This document shows, piece after piece, positions 1 to 5,584 of a DNA stretch of 5,584 nt. The stretch is from Deltaproteobacteria bacterium (lineage in GTDB: Bacteria > Desulfobacterota > Desulfomonilia > UBA1062), in NCBI GenBank assembly GCA_016934135.1, contig JAFGTK010000271.1, positions 1-5,584 of the forward strand, given 5' to 3'. The number at the start of each line of letters is the position of its first letter. The first letter of the stretch is position 1. The notes under the pieces are model-generated. The model made no database searches, was not told the origin of the DNA, and was given only the letters and a program-made list of their open reading frames with translations. The position numbers and the translations under genes are program-made.

Positions 1-2
1 AT

Positions 3-1334
3 CTATAGCATGGGAAGGTAGCGATTGATCTCGAATTTGCTCACATGGATCCGGAACTGGTCCCACTCCTTCTTCTTGTTCTCGATGAACTTGTTGAAGA
101 TGTGATCCCCGAGGGTCTCTCTGACCAGCTCGCTTTTGGACACCTCCTGGATTGCCTCGAAGAGATTGCCGGGGAGCGATGTAATGCCGGCCCTCTCCCT
201 GGCCTTTTCATCCATCTCGAAGATATCCTCTTCAATAGGGTCCGGAAGGGGATATTCCTTTTCTATGCCCCTCAGACCTGCAGCAATCTGGACGGCAAAG
301 GCCAGGTAAGGATTACAGGCCGGATCGGGTGCACGGAATTCCATCCTTGTTGCATTGGCCTTTCCCGGTTTGTACATGGGCACCCGTACCATGGTCGATC
401 TGTTGCGGCGTGCCCATGAAACATACACAGGCGCCTCGTAACCTGGAACAAGCCTTTTGTAGGAGTTCACCCACTGATTCGTGACAGCCGTTATCTCCCT
501 TGCATGTGCGAGAATCCCAGCTACATAGTGTTTTCCTGTCTTGGAAAGGTGGTACTTATCCGATGGATCGAAAAAGGCATTTTCCTGCCCCTTGAACAAT
601 GACTGATGCACATGCATTCCACTGCCGTTTTCACCTCCCAGGGGCTTGGGCATGAATGTGGCATATACCCCAGCCTGGCGGGCAATCTCCTTAACGGTTG
701 TACGATAGGTCATGACCGTATCCGCCATGATAAGCGCCTCTTCGTATTTGAGCGCGATTTCGTGCTGGGAAGGCGCAACCTCGTGGTGGCTGTACTCGAC
801 CGGAATGCCCATATCCTGCAGCGCAAATATGGTATTTCTCCTGATATCGGTTGCCCTGTCAACCGGAAGCCCGTCATAGTACCCGGCCTTGTCGAGGATA
901 TCCGGGGATTCATCGTTTGCAAAATAAAAATATTCTAGTTCCGGGCCCAGATAGCAGGTATATCCCTGATCTGACGCCTTTTTGAGAACACGCTTGAGTG
1001 CATGGCGCGTCGACCCTTCATACGGGGTCCCGTCAGGATTCAATATGTCGCAGAACATTCTCGCTACAGGCAGATCTCTGGGTCTCCAGGGGATCAGCTG
1101 AAAGGTCTTGACATCGGGCATGGCTATCATATCGCTCTCTTCAATGCGCGCGAATCCCTCGATGGAGGAGCCGTCAAACCCCATCCCCTCATCCAGGGCT
1201 TCTTCCAGCACACCGGGGGTGACGCTGAAACTCTTCAGCCTGCCCAGCACATCGGGAAACCACAGTTGAATAAAGCTAACTCTGTATTCCTTTACTGCAT
1301 CGATTACATCGGTTTTTGTTTTGCACGACAGCAT
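3..1334 (-). CDS. glnA: Type I-alpha glutamine synthetase
   Basis: It makes glutamine from glutamate, ammonia and ATP as a cytoplasmic dodecamer. The 443-residue protein carries the family motifs in order: FDGSSIEGF (about 53-61), the metal-binding GPELEYF (130-136), SHHEVAPSQHEI (182-193), the ATP-site NGSGMHVHQS (236-245), the glutamate flap NSYKRLVPGYEAP (290-302) and RMEFRAPDPACNPYLA (330-345). The length matches the roughly 444 residues of the Bacillus enzyme. The NLYDLP-type adenylylation tyrosine and the extra insert of the beta subtype are absent, which gives the alpha subtype. RIEESDM just after the first motif keeps the Arg tied to feedback inhibition in Bacillus GlnA. An in-frame ATG at 1382 would add 16 residues, but it has no ribosome site. 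The ATG at 1334 follows GAGGAG and gives the normal N-terminus, so I chose it. The stop is two bases from the window edge. Confidence 0.96.
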   Translation of the reverse strand: MLSCKTKTDVIDAVKEYRVSFIQLWFPDVLGRLKSFSVTPGVLEEALDEGMGFDGSSIEGFARIEESDMIAMPDVKTFQLIPWRPRDLPVARMFCDILNPDGTPYEGSTRHALKRVLKKASDQGYTCYLGPELEYFYFANDESPDILDKAGYYDGLPVDRATDIRRNTIFALQDMGIPVEYSHHEVAPSQHEIALKYEEALIMADTVMTYRTTVKEIARQAGVYATFMPKPLGGENGSGMHVHQSLFKGQENAFFDPSDKYHLSKTGKHYVAGILAHAREITAVTNQWVNSYKRLVPGYEAPVYVSWARRNRSTMVRVPMYKPGKANATRMEFRAPDPACNPYLAFAVQIAAGLRGIEKEYPLPDPIEEDIFEMDEKARERAGITSLPGNLFEAIQEVSKSELVRETLGDHIFNKFIENKKKEWDQFRIHVSKFEINRYLPML

Positions 1335-1342
1335 GTCAGACA

Positions 1343-1350
1343 CTCTCCTC
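1343..1350 (-). promoter_or_regulatory. Ribosome binding site deciding the glnA start
   Basis: On the minus strand GAGGAGAG lies 8-10 bases before the ATG at 1334. Neither the ATG at 1382 nor the one at 1358 has a comparable purine box. This favours the 443-residue glutamine synthetase over the 459-residue reading. Confidence 0.65.
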
Positions 1351-1404
1351 TTAATCATGAACTTGATGAACTCACTGTCCATATTTCATTTTTTACGTAT
1401 TTCC

Positions 1405-1417
1405 AATAATCATTATT
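1405..1417. repeat. 13-base palindrome at the predicted glnA start site
   Basis: AATAATCATTATT is a perfect inverted repeat (AATAAT / ATTATT) around a single central base. It overlaps the candidate -10 box and start point of the glnA promoter, where a repressor would bind. The sequence is AT-rich and short, so chance is a real alternative. Confidence 0.35.
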
Positions 1418-1444
1418 ATCTCCCATATCACAAATTTAGGACAA
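1415..1444 (-). promoter_or_regulatory. Candidate sigma-70 promoter for glnA
   Basis: On the minus strand TTGTCC (1444-1439, 4 of 6 consensus) is followed after 18 bases by GATAAT (1420-1415, 5 of 6). Transcription would begin near 1408, giving a leader of about 74 bases to the preferred start. I saw no sigma-54 type GG-N10-GC element, which might have been expected for a nitrogen gene. This is a match by eye only. Confidence 0.4.
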
Positions 1445-1499
1445 GAACACTCTTACTATTTATCCTGCCATGTATTAGAAACAGCATCCAAGGTAACGG

Positions 1500-1527
1500 T
1501 TGCATTTATGAAAATAATCCGTATGAT
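1500..1527 (+). promoter_or_regulatory. Candidate sigma-70 promoter for the AsnRS-like gene
   Basis: TATGAT (1522-1527, 5 of 6 consensus) lies 16 bases after a weak TTGCAT (1500-1505). Transcription would start near 1534, giving a leader of about 93 bases before the ATG at 1627. One arm of the ATACGGATT inverted repeat overlaps this -10 box. The weak -35 box suggests either low basal activity or a need for an activator. Confidence 0.35.
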
Positions 1528-1591
1528 GGGCTCATTTGAGATTATCACGGCAACTGGCCGATACGGACATACAGTAGCAGAAATACGGATT
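1516..1591. repeat. Three-copy ATACGGA motif in the divergent control region
   Basis: AATCCGTAT at 1516-1524 is the exact inverse of ATACGGATT at 1583-1591. A third copy, ATACGGA, sits at 1561-1567. The two direct copies are 22 bases apart, about two helical turns, and the inverted copy overlaps the candidate -10 box of the plus-strand gene. The arrangement is compatible with operator sites for a regulator of one or both divergent genes. No regulator can be named from the sequence. Confidence 0.45.
1543..1563 (+). promoter_or_regulatory. Small hairpin in the leader of the AsnRS-like gene
   Basis: TATC-AC-GGC pairs with GCC-GATA around the loop AACTG, giving seven base pairs with a two-base bulge. 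It lies inside the predicted 93-base leader. No T run follows, so it is not a terminator, and I recognise no known riboswitch or T-box signature. Confidence 0.3.
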
Positions 1592-1614
1592 CGAGCAATA
1601 CATCTGTGAATAAC

Positions 1615-1620
1615 AGGAGG
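1615..1620 (+). promoter_or_regulatory. Ribosome binding site deciding the AsnRS-like start
   Basis: A perfect AGGAGG lies six bases before the ATG at 1627. An in-frame GTG at 1606 lies upstream of this box and would place the box inside the coding region, so 1627 is the better start. Confidence 0.85.
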
Positions 1621-1626
1621 TTTTTT

Positions 1627-2850
1627 ATGGGTTTCATCAGTGAAGATCTTTTCCATTTTCAGGCGACACTGGAGCAGACAGGTGTAAGCTTTCAGGAATT
1701 TATAAAGGATGAATATGTCAACAAGTGGATGAGTGATCATCTCTATTCAGCCATGGCCATACGTACCACCATGATAACTGCGATTCATGCGTTCCTTGCA
1801 TCAGAAGGGCTGTTCAATATGGAAAAGGTGCAGATGAGCCCGGTTACAGATCCCCTGGCTCACGATGTTGAACATACACCTACAGTGCACTACAAGGGCA
1901 TGCCCTACGTCACCACACACTCCATGATCTACAGCAAGTTCCTCGCATGCTTCAATCCGAAGATCAAGGGGGTCTACGTGGATTCCCCCAATATAAGGCT
2001 GGAGATTGAAAGCCCGCTGAGAACCCAGAGGGGTAAATATCTTATCGATTTTTCGCAGATAGACATCGAACTCAGACGTAATCGCAATATTGATTTTGAG
2101 ATGTACAAGCATGAACCAGACAAGGTCAGGATTATCCTGAAGGAAGACCTTAACAGGGCCCTGGACTTTTTTGAACGTATGATTATCGCTGCCATGAGTG
2201 CTGTTGTCGAAAAGAACGAGGATGATCTGAGATATCTGGGGGTCGCCGTGGAAGTGCCTGCACAGCCCTTCCCCCGCGTTAAGCTCGATGATGCCATAAA
2301 AAGATACGGCAAGCGCTCAGCAGAAGCCAAGGCGGGAGAAGAGATACCTTCCCAGTTCTTCTGGATCCAGGGGCTCCTCAGAGAGAACTACGATCTTATC
2401 TATCCCTATATTCTGCCTGATGGGAGCAAGGTACCGCTCTCCTCTTTCTCCTCTGATATGATATATAATTATGACATCTGCGCAAAAGCGCTCATCAGAG
2501 AGTCAAATACGTGGATGCCTGCGCTCGAAATCCTCTCCGGCGCCATACGCGAGTGGCTCTATGAGCCGATTATCGAACGCCTTATCGATAACAGGATCAT
2601 CAACGAAAGGCCTATCTTCGAAGACGGAAGCCTGGTCAACATCCAGGCACTGGAAGGATACGGGCCGTTCTTAAGTGCTGTTGCCATGAAGGATGAGACG
2701 GGCAGGCCTTATTTCCCGGAAACCTTCGGCGGAGGTATAGGCGTGGAAAGGACCCTGTATGCACTTCTGCGCGGGGTTAAGATCGAGAAAATCGACGATC
2801 TCACCTGTTTCGGCAAGAACCCGGATTCATACCCCATGTTTCTTTTTTAA
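1627..2850 (+). CDS. AsnRS-like class II synthetase core, possible asparagine synthetase
   Basis: The 407-residue protein has the three class II aminoacyl-tRNA-synthetase motifs. Motif 1 falls at about 43-72, ending MSPVTDP. Motif 2 is SPNIRLE (120-126, with the ATP-binding Arg124 and Glu126) followed by FSQIDIELR (142-150). Motif 3 is FGGGIGVER (367-375, with the ATP-binding Arg375). EILSGAIRE (301-309) resembles the amino-acid pocket of the AspRS/AsnRS subclass. Only about 40 residues precede motif 1, so there is no room for the roughly 100-residue OB-fold that reads the anticodon. Archaeal AS-AR proteins with this architecture convert aspartate, ammonia and ATP to asparagine. The divergent neighbour glnA, also ammonia-fixing, supports a similar role here. 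Alternatives are a tRNA- or protein-modifying synthetase paralogue, like the GenX/EpmA or AsnA relatives. The fold is sure; the substrate is inferred. It is probably cytoplasmic and dimeric. Confidence 0.8.
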   Translation: MGFISEDLFHFQATLEQTGVSFQEFIKDEYVNKWMSDHLYSAMAIRTTMITAIHAFLASEGLFNMEKVQMSPVTDPLAHDVEHTPTVHYKGMPYVTTHSMIYSKFLACFNPKIKGVYVDSPNIRLEIESPLRTQRGKYLIDFSQIDIELRRNRNIDFEMYKHEPDKVRIILKEDLNRALDFFERMIIAAMSAVVEKNEDDLRYLGVAVEVPAQPFPRVKLDDAIKRYGKRSAEAKAGEEIPSQFFWIQGLLRENYDLIYPYILPDGSKVPLSSFSSDMIYNYDICAKALIRESNTWMPALEILSGAIREWLYEPIIERLIDNRIINERPIFEDGSLVNIQALEGYGPFLSAVAMKDETGRPYFPETFGGGIGVERTLYALLRGVKIEKIDDLTCFGKNPDSYPMFLF

Positions 2851-2892
2851 TCCGTCTTCGCATCCGCTACGCCGGACAAAGAAGCCTGGGGT
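2831..2892. terminator. Inverted repeat spanning the convergent gene junction
   Basis: ACCCCATGTTTCTTT (2831-2845) pairs with AAAGAAGCCTGGGGT (2878-2892): 13 Watson-Crick pairs, one G-U pair and one mismatch. The 32-base loop contains a smaller TCCG/CGGA stem (2851-2854 with 2873-2876). The left arm is coding for the last residues of the AsnRS-like protein, and the right arm ends on the first base of the opposing gene's stop codon. The position suits a bidirectional end of transcription. However, no run of T follows on either strand, so it is not a canonical intrinsic terminator. It may act as a 3' stabiliser or be processed instead. Confidence 0.45.
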
Positions 2893-4190
2893 TATACCAT
2901 TGAATCGGGAAACAGATACCGGAACGATGAACTGATTGCAAGCACTGCAAGAAGTATGGACACTATCACCTGGTATCTTCGTGACGGGACATCATCAACC
3001 ACGGCGACAAAACAGCCCCCTCCTGCGGAACTTTCATAAGTAAACGCATCGGGCAAGGCACCTTCCACGTCGCTGGCTGCCGAATATACCCTGAAACTGC
3101 CCAGCACAAGGGTGGAGAACGTCACCATTCCGTCATTTTCTTGAACATCCTCTACCCCAATCCACTTCTTTTGCACCTCATCGTAAACCTCAACCACAAC
3201 GGAATAATCAGTGTCATAGGCGGCACTGATCTGTGCAGGCGTCAACAGCACCAAGCCATAGGGTACGACATCAAACATCAATACATTTGTTTTATCAAAG
3301 GATTGAACAGCAGAGCCGCTCTGAACGATCCCTTCACATCCGATGCCGATAGGTATGCTTCCATTGAGGGCATCCTGAGGGATTATCAGGGAAATCCCGT
3401 CGGCAAGAACCTCAAAGGCAATATCCGATCCCGGTAAAAATTCGGCAGCATAACAAAGCTCATCCACAATCGAGACCCGAAGGACATCGATGAAGTTTCC
3501 CGAAGTGTCTGCTACCATATAGAGCAGACTCCCGGACTCGTATCCATAGATACTGTTGTCAACAATCTCAGGGGCGTTTTGAGTAAGGGCGACAAAGATA
3601 TAGGACCCCACCGGATAAAGTTCGGAAAGATCAAGCACAGCATCGGTCTCAAGCAGAACATCCCTTATCACATAAGCATCCTGCGCCTGGGATGCAGCAT
3701 CTTCCGGATCGACCGTTGAATCGTTGATCTGGACAAGAGATGTTGAATTCACGGAGATGTAATCATTCACTGTGGAAAAGTCATCAAGGTAAAAGCGCGG
3801 GGCATCAGGATCGTTGGAAACTGCTCCACTTACGATGTTGAAAAACCAGTTTATGACAACACCCAGGAAGGATGTCTGTTCCTGTGGAATCAGTACCGAA
3901 ACCTCGTGCGAATAGATGCTCTCGTTCCCTGCAAAATCATAAGCGGTTACAGCAAAGAAATAAACGGTATCTTCTTCAACACCGTCAATATCGACACATA
4001 CGGTATTACCTACATCCAACACATATTCATATGACCCTGAAAGATGGCCGTAGTATATGCGATACCCATCAAGATCCGTTTCTATATTGGCGTTCCAGCT
4101 GATCCTGAGAGATGAGGCAAAAAGGGTGACAGGTATTACCAGCAAACAGGATACTACTATCCATATTTTTGCCCCAGTAGAAATCCCCAT
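2892..4190 (-). CDS. Exported fibronectin type III protein with anchored C-terminus
   Basis: The 432-residue protein begins with a signal peptide (Lys8, then the hydrophobic stretch 9-25, with likely cleavage near ALA-type residues at 25-27). A fibronectin type III domain follows at about 28-100, marked by ISWNAN, YRIYYG and FFAVTAYDFAGNES. A hydrophobic stretch at 107-122 (FLGVVINWFFNIV) links to an unassigned acidic, beta-rich region (130-260). Residues 265-370 look ZU5-like, with SLIIPQDALNGSIPIGIG at the start and a strand pattern ending in VTFSTLVLGSFRVYSA. The tail has GGGC (390-393), SRR (403-405) and a membrane segment (about 407-422). This recalls the GGGCFIATA-type tails of secreted deltaproteobacterial proteins, but the usual downstream basic cluster is nearly absent. 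The ribosome site is weak (GGA at about -8). It is probably cell-surface or envelope protein; no enzymatic residues are recognisable and the function is unknown. Confidence 0.75.
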   Translation of the reverse strand: MGISTGAKIWIVVSCLLVIPVTLFASSLRISWNANIETDLDGYRIYYGHLSGSYEYVLDVGNTVCVDIDGVEEDTVYFFAVTAYDFAGNESIYSHEVSVLIPQEQTSFLGVVINWFFNIVSGAVSNDPDAPRFYLDDFSTVNDYISVNSTSLVQINDSTVDPEDAASQAQDAYVIRDVLLETDAVLDLSELYPVGSYIFVALTQNAPEIVDNSIYGYESGSLLYMVADTSGNFIDVLRVSIVDELCYAAEFLPGSDIAFEVLADGISLIIPQDALNGSIPIGIGCEGIVQSGSAVQSFDKTNVLMFDVVPYGLVLLTPAQISAAYDTDYSVVVEVYDEVQKKWIGVEDVQENDGMVTFSTLVLGSFRVYSAASDVEGALPDAFTYESSAGGGCFVAVVDDVPSRRYQVIVSILLAVLAISSSFRYLFPDSMV

Positions 4191-4223
4191 TTCAATCCAA
4201 TTGAACTTTCGTTCGTTTTCATT

Positions 4224-4253
4224 CTTTTAGCGTCAAGTTTCCATTCATGTCAA
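4224..4253 (-). promoter_or_regulatory. Candidate promoter for the exported-protein gene
   Basis: A perfect TTGACA (4253-4248, minus strand) is followed after 18 bases by TAAAAG (4229-4224, 4 of 6 consensus). The predicted start is near 4217, about 27 bases before the ATG at 4190. It lies in the 92-base gap after the pabBC stop, where I see no terminator hairpin, so read-through from pabBC is also possible. Confidence 0.45.
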
Positions 4254-4282
4254 GTGGTATTGTGTTTTCTTAGTCTTTTTCT

Positions 4283-5584
4283 TCAGCATTGCATCAGCAC
4301 TTCCCGGGAATCGACCAGTGCGGCATTCTGCCATTTTCTTACTGAATTGATCAGATATACATGCCTGCATCGGGAAAGGTCATCCAGGGATATGACTCGC
4401 TCGGAGATCGTTCCCTCTTCAAGAAGCATGGCTCGAAAGGTTCCTGCCAGGAGGCCGCATCCCACTGGCGGGGTATACAGCCTGCCGCCGATGTCCGCCA
4501 CAACATTGGCAATGGTCGTCTCGGTGACCTCGCCTCGTTCGTTCCACAAAAGCACATCATCGCAGTCTCCGCACGCTTTAAGGAGCCTGTCGTAAACAAT
4601 ACGGTTCGTGGTCTTATGATACAGAAAAGGTGAATCTGAAGGCACAGGCTCCTTTGCAGGCCTGATCCTCAGATTGCGGTTCACAACAATGTCCCCGGCC
4701 GAAGATGCCTCGTAAGAGATATGACCGTTACGATCAAGAAGCAGCCTGACTTTCAGGGAAGAATCACCAAAGGATCTCTGCCATTGTCCAAGCAGGGTGC
4801 GTACCTTTTCCATATCATGGGTAAATCCAAAATACCGGGCAGAGCCATTAAGTCTATCAAGATGGTAATCCAGAAGGAAATAGCCCTGTCCGGGCGTCCA
4901 CAAAATGGTCTCGAGGAGAGAGAATTCCTCCTCTCGATCTGAGAGCACACATGCCTTGAGCATGCATTCTCCGTATTCATCCTGCGCATCTGAATCCCAG
5001 ACAATACCCCCTCCTACACCATATTGTGCACTCCTTAAGCAGCGGTCTATCAGCACGGTGCGGATGGCAACACTGAAACAGGCCTTTCGCCCCGGGGCCA
5101 GATAGCCTATGCAGCCAGTGTAGATCTGTCGCGGGGTGTCTTCGAGTTCGGCGATAATCTGCATGGTCTTCACCTTGGGCGCACCGGTAATCGATGCACA
5201 CGGGAACAGAGCCTGCATGATTTCTGCAACTGATGATTCCGTAACAGCCTCAACCGTAGAGGTCATCTGCCAAAGTGTGGGATAGCGTTCAAGGGAAAAA
5301 AGGTATGGAACCTTCACTGTCCCGGGCTTTGCAATCCTGCCGATGTCGTTCCTGATCATGTCCGTTATCATAAGGTTCTCTGCACGGTTCTTCTCTGAAT
5401 GAAACAGTTCGGTGCTGCGCTGGTCATCTTCATGTGCACTGAGCCCCCTCGGTGCGGTCCCCTTCATGGGGCGTGCCCTGATCCGGCCTGAGTCAAGTTC
5501 GAAAAACAGCTCGGGCGACGCGGAACACACGACAAATCGCCCTGTATCGATGTATGCGGCATAATCCGACTGGCCCGGATACAT
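4283..5584 (-). CDS. pabB/pabC: PabB-PabC fusion, N-terminus outside the window
   Basis: This is the C-terminal 433 residues of a bifunctional folate enzyme. Chorismate is aminated to 4-amino-4-deoxychorismate by the PabB part, and pyruvate is removed by the PabC part to give p-aminobenzoate. PabB motifs are SASPELFFEL (21-30), PMKGTAPRG (39-47, where Lys41 is the residue typical of PabB and TrpE has Ala), PCASITGAPKVKTMQII (128-144) and GGGIV.DSDAQDEYGECMLKA (191-211). PabC, a fold type IV PLP enzyme, starts near 221 (FSLLETILW) with HLDRL (241-245), the PLP lysine Lys324 in YHKTTNR, GEVTETTIANVV (351-362) and GLLAGTFRAMLLEE (377-390). The ATG at the window's last base is most likely internal, since about 130-170 residues of PabB are missing. 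Glutamine for the reaction would come through a separate PabA amidotransferase, which is not seen here. Confidence 0.93.
   Translation of the reverse strand: MYPGQSDYAAYIDTGRFVVCSASPELFFELDSGRIRARPMKGTAPRGLSAHEDDQRSTELFHSEKNRAENLMITDMIRNDIGRIAKPGTVKVPYLFSLERYPTLWQMTSTVEAVTESSVAEIMQALFPCASITGAPKVKTMQIIAELEDTPRQIYTGCIGYLAPGRKACFSVAIRTVLIDRCLRSAQYGVGGGIVWDSDAQDEYGECMLKACVLSDREEEFSLLETILWTPGQGYFLLDYHLDRLNGSARYFGFTHDMEKVRTLLGQWQRSFGDSSLKVRLLLDRNGHISYEASSAGDIVVNRNLRIRPAKEPVPSDSPFLYHKTTNRIVYDRLLKACGDCDDVLLWNERGEVTETTIANVVADIGGRLYTPPVGCGLLAGTFRAMLLEEGTISERVISLDDLSRCRHVYLINSVRKWQNAALVDSREVLMQC

Noticed and set aside
45..419. Open plus-strand frame of 124 codons, and similar frames at 606-938 and 1002-1409
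   Set aside because: They lie opposite the glutamine synthetase gene, have no domain or ribosome site, and are antisense shadows of a conserved coding region.
1383..1626. Sigma-54 promoter for glnA
   Set aside because: I scanned both strands for TGGCAC-N5-TTGC type elements. The nearest, TGGCAGG, has no GC at the required distance.
1534..1626. T-box or riboswitch in the leader of the AsnRS-like gene
   Set aside because: There is no T-box consensus (AGGGTGGNACCGCG) or terminator stem. Only a seven-pair hairpin is visible.
1456..1740. Minus-strand frame of 94 codons across the divergent control region
   Set aside because: It overlaps the well-supported start of the AsnRS-like gene, has no ribosome site and shows no protein-like pattern.
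1627..2850. Full asparaginyl- or aspartyl-tRNA synthetase
   Set aside because: The N-terminal OB-fold is missing, and the strong AGGAGG before the ATG argues that the gene is not truncated.
4283..5584. TrpE (anthranilate synthase) as the chorismate-binding half
   Set aside because: PMKGT has the Lys typical of PabB where TrpE has Ala, and the fused PabC domain fits only the p-aminobenzoate pathway.
1..5584. Transposase, phage, toxin-antitoxin, CRISPR, tRNA or rRNA
   Set aside because: No repeat array, cloverleaf, rRNA-like segment or mobile-element protein motif was seen. All long stretches are accounted for by the four genes.

Overview
The window reads as ordinary bacterial chromosome with four protein genes, no RNA genes, no CRISPR array and no recognisable mobile element. 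Moderate base composition, a type I-alpha glutamine synthetase, a PabB-PabC fusion and an exported fibronectin type III protein ending in a Gly-Gly-Gly-Cys motif plus a hydrophobic tail together suggest a Gram-negative anaerobe of the deltaproteobacterial (Desulfobacterota, Syntrophus-like) kind. This placement is an inference from gene style, not from a marker gene.

Left half: a glutamine synthetase gene (minus strand, 3-1334) and a class II aminoacyl-tRNA-synthetase-like gene (plus strand, 1627-2850) are transcribed away from each other. The roughly 290-base control region between them holds one candidate promoter per direction, a short palindrome at the predicted glnA start site, a repeated ATACGGA motif in both orientations, and a small leader hairpin. 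The plus-strand protein has an AsnRS/AspRS-type catalytic core but no room for an anticodon-binding domain. Archaeal proteins of this architecture (AS-AR family) make asparagine from aspartate and ammonia, so the pair may be a two-gene amide-forming, ammonia-fixing unit.

Middle: the synthetase-like gene converges on a minus-strand gene for an exported protein (2892-4190). A 15-position inverted repeat with one mismatch spans the junction and uses the ends of both genes as its arms.

Right end: upstream of the exported-protein gene, on the same strand, lies the 3' part of a folate-pathway fusion gene, PabB (aminodeoxychorismate synthase component I) joined to PabC (aminodeoxychorismate lyase). 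Its N-terminus lies beyond the window. The 92-base gap before the exported-protein gene contains a good -35 box, so that gene probably has its own promoter.

I found no clearly undescribed system. The most rewarding item is the AsnRS-like enzyme beside glnA. The C-terminal tail of the exported protein and the junction hairpin come next.
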